Shown here: piece by piece, positions 24,202 to 36,649 of the stretch | Position numbering within the stretch: position 1 is the stretch's first letter | Layout: each line of letters begins with the position of its first letter | Assembly (NCBI GenBank): GCA_023231475.1 | Contig: JALJEE010002061.1 | Coordinates: forward strand, 1 to 64,000 | DNA length: 64,000 bases | DNA from: Seison nebaliae | Taxonomy: Eukaryota > Rotifera > Pararotatoria > Seisonacea > Seisonidae | Direction of reading: 5' to 3' | Notes under the pieces: generated by a model | The model's input: the letters and a program-made list of their open reading frames with translations, nothing else | The model's database searches: none | Told to the model about the DNA's origin: nothing | Position numbers and translations under genes: made by a program

Positions 24202-26715
24202 ATGACAGATGTCAGACAGAGGAAAGTTCATAAAAATCGAAGTAAATCTCAAAATAATTCAAAGAAGATAAAAAATGGATGGACATTTTTTGCTTATAGA
24301 AAATTGATTCGATTCATTCGAATCACATCGATAATCTTTATCATTTCTTTCATTTGTCTATTTATTTATTATTCATACATCCTCCAAATTTTGAGACAAC
24401 GTCGCGTTCTAACACCGTTTTCTGTCAATGATGATGGTATTTCGGAGAATTATGTTCGTATGGAAAACGAAGAGAATTCTGAGAATTTTTGGGGATTATA
24501 TCGAAGTAATTTATATTTTGGAGTGAAATCAACTTTCCCAAATGGATTGAACACGGGATTGATGTGGATCACGTGGAAGAATCAGCAACTTCTTCTCCGT
24601 CATTGGGCGCAAGACAGTGATGGATTGAAATCATATAAATTCCATCGACATGATACTCAATTTGCTCAACAAGAAATTTATGATGAAACTAATTTTCTTA
24701 ATTTGTCATTTGTCAAAGATTTGTCCATACGGAAGAAATATGGAAAATCATCAGGAGTTTGGACAAAAAGGATTCATGGGAAATGTCTTCAAAAAATGTC
24801 AATTCTTCTTTATGTCGCAATTGATCGACCAGTTGATGAATCGATCGCTTATCTCCAAGTTGATCGAGATCCGACTACGAAGGAATTGATAGTTCGTGGG
24901 AAATCGCCTGAAATTTCTATATCGAACGGAATTGATGAGACATCAAATCTAATGGAAATTCGTTTTCGTGTTAAAGAGAATTTTGAGAAATGGAGAATTT
25001 CTATGATTCGTTCAAATATTGATGGTCTATTGAATGTGGACGAGACGATAAAGAATAATATTCGAGGAAGGAAAACGAAAGAGAATATGCAAATTCCTGT
25101 ACTCTCCGAATCGATCGATGTTATTGGAGATAAGAAGAAAACGAATTTTGTCGCTATTATGTTCTATTTGGCTATTCCAAGAAATGAAATTCAAATCGAC
25201 ATGTCATTTGTACCGAGATCATTAAACTTAAAAAAAATGTTAATCGGTAATGAATTTACAAAACAATTAGAATGGAATATTCGAGAATTTGATAAAAAAT
25301 TCAATAAAACTTTCCCACTCGTCAATTATGATAATTTCCATCCAGATAAACATTTCCATGATTTCTCCAAATATCTTCTCAGTAATTTGTTGGGTGGTGT
25401 TGGTTATTTTTCGGGTCGAATGATTGTCAAATCGACAATTCCAAATTATTCGGAAATTCCAACAAATTATTTTTTTACCAATTTATTGACGGCAGTACCA
25501 TCACGATCATTCTTTCCTAGAGGATTTCTTTGGGATGAAGGATTCCATTCTCTGATTTATGGAAAATGGAATCGTTTACTTCAAAAACAGATTTTGATGC
25601 ATTGGTTCAAATTGATGAATGGTGAAGGTTGGATACCAAGAGAAGTGATTTTAGGACAAGAAGCATTAAGTAAAGTACCAAATGAATTTATAGTTCAAAA
25701 TCATTTAAGTGGAAATCCACCAACATTCCTTCTCGTTATCGACCAATTATTAAAAGAAGATAATAATAACGATTTTCTTTTGGCAATTCGTCCTTATATT
25801 TATGGATGGATCAATTGGTATGACACACATCAAAGAAGTAATAGTAAAGAATTATTGACAACATATCGATGGAATGTCCGTGATAAGAATTCGGATGAAT
25901 TGATTCTTAATCCGAAATCGTTGGCATCTGGTTTAGATGATTATCCACGATCGTCACATGTCACTGAATTTGATCGTCATGTCGATCTGCATTGTTGGAT
26001 GATATTAGCGATGAGAATAATTTTAAATGTTGATGAAAAATTGAAATTGAATGATGAATTAACGAAAGAAATAAAAGAAAAATATTCTAGTTTGAATGAT
26101 TGGAATAATTTGAATCGATTATTCTGGTGGAATGAAAAAAAACGTTTCGCCGATTATGGTTATCATTCGACACGTTGTCGTCTAGTTCGTGTAAGGAAAG
26201 ATGATAATTTTGTGACGAAAAGAATTTGTCAAGATAAACCGAAATATCAATTTGTGGATGCGGAAGGATATGTGTCATTATTTCCATTTTTATTCCAATT
26301 AATTCCTCCCGACAATCAACAACTCAATTTTATTTTAGATAGTTTAATTAATCCAAAAATCTTCTGGACATCTTATGGAATTCGATCATTATCGACGAAA
26401 GCTCCATTATATCAGAAGAGAAATACGGAACATGATCCTCCATATTGGAGAGGTGCCATTTGGATAAATTTCAATTATCTAATTTTAAGATCACTCAATT
26501 ATTATTCAAATGAAAAGAATTGTATAGAACGTGAAAAAGTGAGAAAGATTTATCATCAATTACGAAATAATTTAATAAAGAACGTCTATGATCAATATCT
26601 TCGAACTAATTATGTTTGGGAGAATTACAACGATGATGATGGTAAAGGTCGTGGAACTCATCCGTTCACCGGTTGGACGTCATTGATATTATTAGTCATT
26701 AGTGAGAAATATTAA
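24202..26715 (+). CDS. Mannosyl-oligosaccharide glucosidase (glucosidase I, GH63)
   Basis: Single-exon 837-residue type II membrane protein: basic cytosolic N-terminus, membrane helix about residues 41-58, then the lumenal catalytic part. Family segments visible include WGLYRSNLYFGVKS near the start of the lumenal domain, SRSFFPRGFLWDEGFHSLI, EHDPPYWRGAIWINFNYLI and the closing THPFTGWTSLILLVI. Human MOGS is also 837 residues. The enzyme removes the outermost glucose from Glc3Man9GlcNAc2 on new glycoproteins in the ER, the step just after oligosaccharide transfer. It thus sits in the same pathway as ALG14 nearby. AATAAA follows at 26817-26822. Confidence 0.96.
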   Translation: MTDVRQRKVHKNRSKSQNNSKKIKNGWTFFAYRKLIRFIRITSIIFIISFICLFIYYSYILQILRQRRVLTPFSVNDDGISENYVRMENEENSENFWGLYRSNLYFGVKSTFPNGLNTGLMWITWKNQQLLLRHWAQDSDGLKSYKFHRHDTQFAQQEIYDETNFLNLSFVKDLSIRKKYGKSSGVWTKRIHGKCLQKMSILLYVAIDRPVDESIAYLQVDRDPTTKELIVRGKSPEISISNGIDETSNLMEIRFRVKENFEKWRISMIRSNIDGLLNVDETIKNNIRGRKTKENMQIPVLSESIDVIGDKKKTNFVAIMFYLAIPRNEIQIDMSFVPRSLNLKKMLIGNEFTKQLEWNIREFDKKFNKTFPLVNYDNFHPDKHFHDFSKYLLSNLLGGVGYFSGRMIVKSTIPNYSEIPTNYFFTNLLTAVPSRSFFPRGFLWDEGFHSLIYGKWNRLLQKQILMHWFKLMNGEGWIPREVILGQEALSKVPNEFIVQNHLSGNPPTFLLVIDQLLKEDNNNDFLLAIRPYIYGWINWYDTHQRSNSKELLTTYRWNVRDKNSDELILNPKSLASGLDDYPRSSHVTEFDRHVDLHCWMILAMRIILNVDEKLKLNDELTKEIKEKYSSLNDWNNLNRLFWWNEKKRFADYGYHSTRCRLVRVRKDDNFVTKRICQDKPKYQFVDAEGYVSLFPFLFQLIPPDNQQLNFILDSLINPKIFWTSYGIRSLSTKAPLYQKRNTEHDPPYWRGAIWINFNYLILRSLNYYSNEKNCIEREKVRKIYHQLRNNLIKNVYDQYLRTNYVWENYNDDDGKGRGTHPFTGWTSLILLVISEKY

Positions 26716-26845
26716 GAGAGATTGTTCTGATAAAATTTTTATTTTTACTCGTCCAAATACTTCTTTTCCTTTGTCAAATTATAGTTTGGTGTCAAATTAA
26801 AATAATTTTTTTGTCAAATAAAACTTCTTAAATTTCTCTCAATTT

Positions 26846-27760
26846 TTATCTTTTGCTAAATTTTTGTATTAATTCCACTGGCAACGGAACGATTAATGTA
26901 TGATTCCGTTTGGCTGACATTGTTGTTAGAGATTGAAGATAACGTAACTGGACTGAAATGGGAGATCCACTTAAAGCAGCTGCTGCTTCACTCAACGCTT
27001 TCGACGCTTCTTTTTCTCCTTCAGCTTCGATGGTTTTCGCTTTCGCCTTTCTTACTGTTTGTGCTTCAATAGCTAAAGCATTCTTAATACTCTCCGGTAA
27101 ATGAATCGATTTACTAATTTAAAAATTATAAATTAAACATTATATTCGATAGAAATACCAACATTTCTACTCGTGTCACTTCAACTCCCCAAGCATTTGT
27201 AGGCTCGTCAAGGAAAGTCTAAAAAAATTAAAGGAAATTTATTTACAGTTAATTATTAAATATTAACTCGAAGTTCTTCTTTCATTTCAGAACGATCAGT
27301 GAGAATTTGTGCCAATGTTCGAGTACTGAGAGTATCGCGAAGAGCACTACTTGCTAAAAGGATTGTACTTTCTTTCGCATCTGACGCTTTCATCAAATAT
27401 AATTCCGAATCGAACGTTCGTTGATAGACTACTGCATCGACCAAAATTGAAACGGAATCATTTGTTATGATCTATAATTTTTTTTAGTTTTGAAAAATTA
27501 TTTCAGAATAAAACTTCCTGTGATGGAATATCAATAGTTTTGTCTCTCATATCAATCGTTTCAATTTTGTCACAACATGGCGCTGCACAGAAACAACCCG
27601 GTTTTACACTACCTCGACTCTTACCACATCGGAATATGACGGCTTCCTCATAACTAAATACCACTTTCGCCATTTTAAATATTAACGGAGGCCAAATCAC
27701 ACAGATAAGAAGATGACAAAAGAATAAACATACATCTTCACATCCGTTTCTTTTACCTCT
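26846..27760 (-). CDS. Stomatin-like (SPFH/band 7) membrane protein, copy 1
   Basis: Exons 27515 upward to about 27760, then 27471-27268, 27218-27163 and 27113-26846. Introns are 43-50 bp with GTT donors. A hydrophobic hairpin (LFFCHLLICVIWPPLIF) leads into MAKVVFSYEEAVIFRCG, the start of the band 7 domain, then PGCFCAAPC, VDAVVYQRTF, and the oligomerisation helix rich in A, K and E (KAKTIEAEGEKEASKAL), ending LPVELIQKF. Stomatins coat the inner face of membranes, bind cholesterol and tune ion channels such as degenerins. The start codon is not certain: the frame is open upstream of methionine 27671 and a first exon with the true start was not found. It lies tandem with a second stomatin. Confidence 0.85.
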
Positions 27761-28597
27761 AGTTGGTGAGACTGATAAAGAATTATATAATCACTTGTAA
27801 GGAAGATAGAACATTCGTCATGTTGAGGTTCGTTCTTCGAATTTATTGCAATTGCACTCTTCTAAAACAATTTGTTGTATTATCAAATAATTAGAAGTTG
27901 AAACTTCCGATTTTGAACAAAGTTCAATGTCTTCTTCCCGTTCCATTAGATCGTCGATTGAATTCGTTTTGACGGAAAAATAATTTCTTAAGAAAATGGT
28001 AAGAGAGATTACGAAATGTCGAATAATTTCACTATAGCAACGAAATTATTTTATTATTTTAGTCGCCAAGCGATCACCGATGAAGAAATAAATAATAAAT
28101 CAAATGAAATAATGTTCAAGGAGAACGAAGTATTCAGAAAATGCAAACGGATATTTTTCTAACAAATAATTTTTCTAACTCTGTCGTCAGTCGAAATATT
28201 AAAAATATCAAATATTATTGGGAGTGGAAAAATTTCAATTAAAGAAGTCATGCAATAATTGTTATTATATATTCATGATATATCGCTATATGTATTAATT
28301 GTCATTAGGAACGATACTTGAAATATTGGAAAAATCGAGGATAATCACTATTATCATAAAAATTCCATAAATTACTATTATTATTGTTCATTAAGATTAA
28401 TTAGATAAAGTTTGAATAAGGTAAAATTTGATAAGTTTTCATAGAATTTATTTTTTAATTTCAGTATTAAATGTATCTATAATATCAGTATGCAAAGATA
28501 AGTCAACTAATAAAATTTATTGAATGAAATACTTAGGTTTTTTGGAGGAAAATGTCGATGAAAATAATAAAGATTAATGATTGAATAATTCGTAGAT
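27761..28597. other. Gap between the two stomatin-like genes
   Basis: Contains the unplaced first exon and promoter of stomatin copy 1. AT-rich, no other frame worth calling. Confidence 0.4.
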
Positions 28598-29550
28598 TTA
28601 TTTTGCGATTCCTCTCAACAATTCGACAGGTATTGGGAATACGATCGTTGAATTCTTCTCCGCACTAATAGTCGTTAGTGTTTGCAAATATCTCAATTGG
28701 AGGGCAGTGGGCGATTGACTAATAGTATCAGCAGCTTCTTTCAAAGCCTTCGATGCTTTTTGTTCTCCTTCAGCCGAAATGACTTTTGCTTTCGCATCAC
28801 GGGTTGCTTCCGCCTCCGATGCCATAGCTCGTTGTAACTGTGGAGGTAATTTGACGTCTTTGCTAAAATTGGAGGAGAATAAAATTATAAAATATTTAAA
28901 ATTAAAAATCGGAACATTTCAACTCGATCAACTGTAACACCCCAACGATCAGTAGCTTCGTCAACTAATTCTTTCAATTGTTCAGCTATTTCATTTCTTT
29001 CCACCAAAATCTGTTGAAGACTCTTTGTTCCTAAGACGTTTCTGAGTGCACATGATGCCAACAAAAGTGTACTGTTCGATGCGTTAGTTGCGTTGCACAC
29101 ATAACTTTGTGGATTGAAGACTGTTTGATAGATGACAGCATCTACAGAAATGGTGACAGAATCTTTCGTCAAAATCTATTAAAAGAAAATTATTTTTGAA
29201 AAATGAAAAAAAAAACTGAACTTCTTGTGGAGGGATATCAATTGTGATAGTTCGCATATCAACAAAGACGAATTTGTCCGTACATGGAATGATACAGAAA
29301 CATCCAGGTCCTTTAATTCCACGACTGACACCAGTTCGGAACATTACGGCTCTCTTATAATCATTAACGACTTTAATCGAGAAGGGTATGGCCAAAGGAA
29401 AGAAGATGATAATCAGAAATATCGACACAATCGTCGCCATTATTCCACAACATCCCAAACTTCCCTCTAAAATGATAAATGAAAATTATGTTTTTCAGAA
29501 AAGAATTGAAAACGTTTTATTTCATTAGGATCATCTTTTTGTTTGTCCAT
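28598..29550 (-). CDS. Stomatin-like (SPFH/band 7) membrane protein, copy 2
   Basis: Four exons (29550-29514, 29466-29222, 29175-28916, 28862-28598) sum to 269 codons, so 268 residues. The start is [14 protein letters not shown], then a membrane hairpin ([19 protein letters not shown]) and the band 7 domain: [52 protein letters not shown], then the helical oligomerisation tail and [10 protein letters not shown]. Length and layout match stomatin/MEC-2-type proteins without extra tails. As in copy 1, the segment usually written GLFFxxPC is CFC here. Introns fall at the same points as in copy 1 where comparable, so the pair probably arose by duplication. Copies are clearly diverged. Confidence 0.93.
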
Positions 29551-30209
29551 TTTCAATGAAATTTCTCTAACGGGTTTTGTGAATAAAATAAAAATTTATC
29601 AAAGTAAATTTCTTTCGATATTTTCTATGCTTGAATTACGTAAGAATTCCCATAGTAATGAAGGACAAACATTATTAATGAAATTTTTTATGCATGCTAA
29701 ACCGTACAATTTTATTAATTTATTTTCATCAACTATTTTCTTTACGGATTATGACCATTGCATTGGCATGGACTAAAAATAAATGCAACAATGTCATAAC
29801 ATATTTACCCACTTCATTATCGCTTAGCAACGGGACCAAGAACAAAAATATAAATGACTGGGGGACGAATGATCAAATAATTCTTTCAAGATTTCTTTCA
29901 TGATGCCACTTTATTAACACCATTTACTGTCATGCAAAATGAATATTAATTTTTTTCTAATATTTTATACTTATTGATTTTCTAGACGAAATTTGATAGA
30001 CTCTTTAAATTCCATTTTTCTCTAATTTCCTTTAGGAGACGGTTTCTATTATGAATAATAATATTAATGAATATTTGAGTTTACGGGGGTGGTAAGTCTA
30101 GGCCTTGAAACTCTGAAAAAGAATATTATTTGAGAAAAATTTAGAGAAATTTGAAATTTTAAAATTTAAGATTTTCTGAAAATATTTTAAATTAATTTCC
30201 TTAAAAAGA
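29551..30209. other. Non-coding gap between stomatin copy 2 and ALG14
   Basis: Divergent intergenic stretch of about 660 bp; AT-rich, no convincing coding region. Contains both promoters. Confidence 0.5.
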
Positions 30210-30898
30210 ATGAAAGGAAAATGCGAAATGATGATCGTATTAGGATCAGGTATAATTTCCTCTTCCATTTCTGCAATTGTAATTTCATTGAATTGAATTT
30301 TTCTGTTTTCAGGAGGTCATACAACTGAAATGTTAAAGATAATGAAAGGATTTAATAAAGACAAATATTCGCCACGGCATTACGTGGTGGCCGATTCGGA
30401 TATAAATAGTCAAGAGAAATGTTTAGAATTCGAAAATGAATTTTCAGATGTTGGAATTTATTTGAAACGAATTAATGATGAGTTGGATGGAACAGTATGA
30501 AATTATCAGTATTCCAAGAAGTCGCAAAGTATTCCAATCTTATTTCACTTCATTCTTCACTACAATCTATGCTATTTTATATGTCATTCCTCTCATTTAT
30601 TATTCACAACCGAAAATTGTTTTTTTTTCTTCAATTTTTTTCTTTCATTTTCTTCTTCAAGTTCTTAAGTAACGGTCCTGGAACCGCTATTCCATTGGTC
30701 TTCATTGTGAATTTGTTGAGATTCTTTCGAATAATTAGAAAATGTGAAATAATTTTTGTGGAGAGTTTCGCTCGTGTTCACACGCTCTCATTAACCGGCA
30801 AATTAATGTATTATTTATTTGCACATTATACGATCGTGCAATGGGAAGAATTGCGTAGAAATTACAAAAAATCGAAATATTTGGGACGTTTATTATGA
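30210..30898 (+). CDS. ALG14, subunit of UDP-GlcNAc transferase
   Basis: Four exons (30210-30249, 30313-30449, 30496-30618, 30662-30898) give 178 residues. Motifs: IVLGSGGHTTEMLKIM at the N-terminus, YEIISIPRSRKVFQSY, and LSNGPGTAIPLVF, all typical of ALG14. ALG14 anchors the catalytic partner ALG13 at the ER and together they add the second GlcNAc to the dolichol-linked oligosaccharide. Oddity: the usual N-terminal membrane helix before the glycine-rich loop is missing; only nine residues precede IVLGSGGH, and the frame upstream is closed. An unseen upstream exon could restore it. An apparent frameshift near 30,490 is explained by a 46-bp intron. Confidence 0.93.
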
Positions 30899-31016
30899 AA
30901 TAAAAAATTGAACTTTTTTTGGAAGAAATATAAAAAAATTTTCCATAACAAATGATTTCTAAAAAAATATAAAGGAAAATCTTCACCGGATAAATTGAGT
31001 GATTGAGATTGAGAAT

Positions 31017-32505
31017 TTAGGGATTATAATGAATGATTTTTCTATGACTAATCTCATCGATACATCCATATTTCTCCGTAAGAATATCCGTCGATCGGAT
31101 ACATGTTCCACATTTCAATCCTGTGACGTCAGGTTTGCAACTGCATTTTCCTGTCATCTGATTACAATCGTTTCGAACGGATCCATATGAATTACAATTG
31201 CATGCTAAAAAAAAATGAAAATGGAAAAAAGAAGAAATGAAAAGATACTAAACGAATACAACCGATGGAATCGTGTGATTTGTAGATGGTGGAGAGTTTG
31301 AGTCCCCAATAGCCGAGATAACATCGTTGACATCGATCGCCGATCACACCTGATTTGCATTGACAAACACCAGTGTTCGGATCACATTTACTATGTGTCT
31401 TCGTTCCGAATGGATGACAATTACATGTTTTGGGAGTGAAGATATTCGATGATGTCAATTTGGAGAAATGATATTGACGACTTCCCATATCGTGATGATT
31501 TAACGATTTGTAAATAGTGGATGAATTAAAATGGATACAAGTTGAATTATATGCGACATAAATCTTCTTCTTTTTCTCGCAAGAACTTTTCTCTAATTCA
31601 CAACGATTGCGATAAGTATAACGATCAGTACCACAAACGGGTGAATGGATCTGTTGAAAATTTAAATTTTAAGAGGAATTAAAGAAATTAAACTTCCGGA
31701 CAACGATTACGACATTCACACGCATAATAGTAAGTATAATAATCATCGCTGTCATTCTGATTTGTACGATCGACATAAACGGAGGTTGAACTGGTTTTGA
31801 AAAGTTGTTTTACTTTCAATTCTTGATTGATATGATCTAAATGAATTTGACGAAAAAATCGGAGAACTCGACGACGACAATGTGCATAATATTTACAATT
31901 TCTCATGTTCTTCTTAACTCGACGTCGATCTTTTATTGAACATTCGTCACATGGAGAATAATAATTGATGGTGAGAGATACTCGCTGTTCGGTACAAGCA
32001 ACGCGTTGCAAATGACATGGACTGTCATATGTTCGTCCATCACTCCCACAAACTTTCGTACTAATAATCGTACTATATTCCTCTTTACATAAGGGACATG
32101 CACAAATTATCAGTTTCCTCTCAGCGTCCAATTCGATTGATGTACTTTTAAAATAACTGTTGTAAACGAGTTTATTATGATGTTGAATTCGCTTATAATA
32201 ATCGATTAAGGATAATTGTGTAAAATAATAGATGTGACTATATTTCTTTATATTCTTCCCACCTATCGTATAAGTTTCTTTGAATAGATCGAAATCGAAA
32301 TTCTTATGAGAAATACATTTGGAATTCGGATACAGTTGACATACTGATGGATGCATTTCATTACAAACATCATTATTCCGATATTCTTTAGAGAGAATTT
32401 CAAATTAAAATAAAGTTGTAAGAAAAATGACTAACCATCGAGTAGAAGGAAGAATAAACACAAATTTATAAAACTTGTTATTAGCCATTGAATCAGATCG
32501 AACAT
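31017..32505 (-). CDS. Short agrin-like secreted protein (Kazal plus laminin-EGF)
   Basis: Exons 32505-32436, 32385-31694, 31650-31254 and 31204-31017 sum to 449 codons, so 448 residues. Signal peptide from [12 protein letters not shown] onward. Then a novel N-terminal segment, two follistatin/Kazal modules (core [15 protein letters not shown] and [15 protein letters not shown]), and two laminin-type EGF repeats ([14 protein letters not shown]..., [13 protein letters not shown]...). This Kazal-then-LE order is the centre of agrin. The frame ends soon after the second LE repeat, so there is no C-terminal laminin G region, which in agrin binds dystroglycan and LRP4/MuSK. It is therefore a matrix protein built from the agrin core only, unless a separate gene carries the rest. 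Confidence 0.85.
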
Positions 32506-33867
32506 TGTCTTCTTTTATACATTGCTTCTTTATTCTTCATCTATTCGAAATGTTTCGAGATGTGGAAGAGGAGAAAATCGGTTTGAAAAAGAAGAATACG
32601 AATCGGAGAGTTTATAGATCCGAATGACATGGAATGCAGCTCTATTATGAAGAATTGGTGATTTACTTTTCGTAATTAGTGTAAGGAATAATCAAAAAAG
32701 GAGAAGAGGAATGGAATAGTTTCATTCCAATGGATTTGTTGAAAGATGTCCGTTAAATATGAGAAGATTAATTTGGAAAGTTTTGCAGCTGTTCTCATCT
32801 AATGATTCATTATGCTCAATTGGAATGGAGAACGGAATTTATTCAATCGTTATTCTTTAACACAGATATATTCGCTATTCGATGAAAGTATTGTTCGTAT
32901 GAAGATTGCTCTTCATTCAATCATTGCTGTTCATCATTTCACATTTATAGATCGACGAAATAATTTGTGTGAATCGATTAAAGGAATTGTTGATATTAAC
33001 GATTGTTTACAAGTTCTGCATACTCACAGTGATTTGGGAGAGTGGGGAGAATGTGGCGAGATTTTTTCCTACCATTCATTGTGTGTTCGGGTTCATCGAA
33101 CGGTTAATTGATGGAGGCGGGACAGCGGTGCGCTTCGGAATAAATATGGAAGGGAATTCTTTCCGACAAATCAGCTGTGGTAGTTCGGAGAAAGGAAAGA
33201 ATGAATAAAGTAAAGACACATATGGAGAAGGACGATAACTGATAAGAATCGGAAGGAAGAAAATAGTTTGTTTGAATAAATTCCATTTATTTCTCCCGAT
33301 TCCTTCCCGAGAGTTGGAAGAGAAGATATTGTAGAAATAAATCAATACAATATCATCATATGAATCGATGAGGAAAAATTAAATAGATCAATTTAGAACT
33401 GGCACAATCGCTTGATGTAGAGACTCGATATAATACATTGAGAATGCACGTAACACACTCACAACACAACCATACACATGGGCAGTTTAATAAACAGTGT
33501 ATTGATCGTTGAAGAGATGGAAAGGAGGGAACAAGGATTAAAAAGTCTAGGACTTCTCCGAGGTGTGCTAGATGACTGTGTGAATTCTTCAACTAGATAA
33601 AAGGAAATATTGAATATAATAGTGTAAAAGGGAAGAATGGGAAAAGGGGGACAGAAGAAGAGGAAAGAAACCTACAAAGAAAGAAAAACAGGCGAATAAT
33701 CAAACATATACGTCACGATAGATATTCCTCGTCGTAGTTCAGGATGAGCATTTGAAACACAGACAATTATAGACGATTCTTCGAATGGAAAGAAAGAAAA
33801 CTATATTAGAACTATCACCAATTCGTTGGCAAATGGGAAAGTTGTTTGTGCGTCCGGATTCTTTCTT

Positions 33868-33903
33868 CCCACCCACCCATCCCATTTATCCATCCATCCA
33901 TTC
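33868..33903. repeat. Imperfect CCCA/CCAT repeat
   Basis: Run of ACCCACCCATCCC followed by CCATCCATCCATT; short tetranucleotide repeat. Confidence 0.7.
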
Positions 33904-34240
33904 AACATCCAAAGAACATTTGTGAATATTTATAATTAAATGCAAATTACAATTTATATTATCGAATTACCTCAACAAAGTTGAATGATTCACGATAATA
34001 AGTAAACGAAGAACTCTTCCTACTAATAATAGAATTAAATGGCGAATAGTAAATAAATTTTTCGTCTTCTTTTCCAAATGAGTATATCGAAGAGAAGAAT
34101 CGATCAATTATTCATTTAATTCCATTAAACCCGAAAAAAAACGTATAATATTTATAAGAATAATGAAAATTTTCGTTTAAACTCAAACAATCCAAATATA
34201 CGAAAGCAATAATAGTATGAAAAAAGAACAAATAACTCAA

Positions 34241-34270
34241 ACAACAATAACAACAATAACAACATCAACA
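34241..34270. repeat. AAC/AAT-type microsatellite
   Basis: Alternating ACAACAATAACAACAATAAC units, low-complexity. Confidence 0.7.
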
Positions 34271-36615
34271 TGAATAAAGATAACTTCTATTATCGAATAA
34301 ATTTCATTTCCCTATCACTTCATCGGATCGATATTAAAATTAAATTGTTGATTAGAAAAAGAAAGAAGGAAATTTTTGTCAATAAAATTTGTTTTTTGGG
34401 ATAAATGTAAATATTGGATTGATTTGTAAGATTAATTTTTCATTAATGATGATTGATGGAATGGAGGAGGAAGTGGAAGAAGAGAATCATCAGAGAATTA
34501 ACTATGAGGTGAATAATCGAAAATATTTATCTTAACTTTACGATAATTTCACTTCACCTGTGTTTACTTCCCACTCCCAGCTACGAAACATCCAATCGCT
34601 CACCAATCTTATAATTTCTCTACTTCATTTCATTCAATTTGCATAAACAAATTAGTTTATTCCTCCTCCTCTTTCTTTCCTCCCGAAAGTTTTCTTTTCA
34701 TTGTTGGTTTATTCTCAACAATAATATGGTATTTCGACTATGGAGAAATGATGGAAAATAATTATCATCAAATGGTGTCGCATAATTAATCGATCAATTA
34801 CAAACGAAATACCTTCCCATTGTCTATTGACCTATGCACTTTATTAATAGTATCATTTGAAAACCTGACAGAGTTCGAGGTGGAGTAGTGGAATGATTGA
34901 ATGGCTGAATGAATGAGGAGAGTGTAATGGATTGGGGAGAAGGTAGAAGGAAGGAAACCATATGATCATCTACTTCATCCTTATGTGAAGGAGCATATTC
35001 ATGACAGAATCGTCTTTTTTGTTAGCGAACGAAAAGAAGAGGCAAAAGAAACGGCAGAAGAATAGGTAAAAATTCATGGTAAAGTAAATAAGGAGAAAAT
35101 TGTGAGAGCAAATCATCGGTTCTAAGTTATGTTGATGAATTGTGACAAGATATGCAATTTCTTATGAAGAATTCTTTCTCACAAATAAATCGACTTTCAT
35201 TCCAATCAGTTGTGGAAGGAAATGCTCCTTTAGTTGATACGACCTTCATCTCACTACTACAACTGCATGAATAAGGTAAATAGAAATAAATGGAATTAAT
35301 GACAACGAACAATGATAATTGAGAAGAATTCGAGAGAGGAACAAATACCTCACAATGGATAATTTACCTCTAGTTAAACGAAATAACAAATACACAACTT
35401 CAACAATCAACTTTCTCTCCTCACGTCAGATGTCTACCGTTAAATCACGTAACATAATCTATCATCAATTTATAATATTTCCTATCTAATTCCAAACACC
35501 TCGTTCTCTTACTTATACATCTGTCCCGCATAACTTCTCCTGCCATTCGATCTAAAAGAGAAATGGAAGACGAATAAGCTTTATGTTTTATGCTGGAAAA
35601 GAATGAAAGATGAATATTTCTTTTAAATCACCTTTGAAGGTTATGATGGGAAAGAGCATCCAATAATTTTCATGCATTGATTTTTGACTATTTTCATCGT
35701 TCGATAGAATCCAACTAATATTTAAGTATTATTCATTCCCAATTGGTCTTATGCTTAGTCATTATTCATGAAAACAATAAACTTATTCATCATCATCAAT
35801 ATTTCACATCTTTACATTATTCTTCTTCTTCTTCTTCTCAACTGCCAATCTTTTCCTCCAAAACATCATAATATCATATTCCGTTCTATTTATCTCCAAG
35901 AACATGATCATTCTCGTCAGACAATTATGTTTCACCTACACCGAATAAATCAAATAAGCACAAAAACCTTTCAAAAGACTATAAAAATTTGAAAATAAAT
36001 TTCATGTCTCCGAACTTTATTTTTGATTAATGTTTCCTTCAATTAATAGGAATTATCATAAACCGGAAACATTTGAGAAGTTATTTAAAATGTGGAACCT
36101 CCATAATGGAGGTAATCAAAAGGAAACTATTTATGAGCGAGGACATTGATGGATATGAAATAAAAGAAGCGTTTGAATTTTGAATTGGGGGAAAGGTTTG
36201 AATGGTGAATATTCGATGTGAGAACATGGAATGCATATCATAAATGATTATGCAAATTTATATAAAGATATTGGAGAACATAGTACCAATATTCTCAAAT
36301 TTTTTTTTCAAATTTCCTTTAATATGTCTCCGATGTATCATGCACTCATAATAACTAATTATTCGATGTCAATTGAAACTCATGCAAGAAAGATGGAAGA
36401 AGCAAATGAATTTTATGTAAATTTTCTTCATAAAACTTTGTCATTGGTTCTCAATGTTAATAACATTCGTGTGCGGGAGGTACAAGATGGAAGTTATGAA
36501 ATTAATGGATTTTGAGAAAACATATGAATAAATTTGAAAGAAAGATAGACGGAAGATGGAACGTCTGACAATCATCGTTATGTCATCTAGTTGACTTTCA
36601 GCTGTCTCGTCGGTT

Positions 36616-36648
<33 letters not shown>

Positions 36649-36649
36649 T
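36616..36649. repeat. ATC/TCA trinucleotide microsatellite
   Basis: About eleven uninterrupted ATC units. On the minus strand it reads as a row of ATG codons, which creates a spurious start-rich frame. Confidence 0.85.

Noticed and set aside
30470-30500. Frameshift in ALG14 between NDELDGTV and YEIISIP
   Set aside because: A 46-bp intron (30450-30495, GTTGGA...GGAACAG) joins the frames in phase 0 and removes the shift.
33000-33600. Overlapping ORFs around 33.0-33.6 kb
   Set aside because: All under 100 codons, no domain, and both strands equally open.
35768-35992. 74-codon frame with a hydrophobic N-terminus
   Set aside because: The hydrophobic part comes from a CTT repeat; no other support, so not called as a peptide gene.
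36231-36515. 94-codon frame
   Set aside because: AT-driven, no domain, no start context or neighbours that support it.
36441-36647. Minus-strand frame starting with a row of methionines
   Set aside because: Artefact of the ATC microsatellite at 36616-36649.
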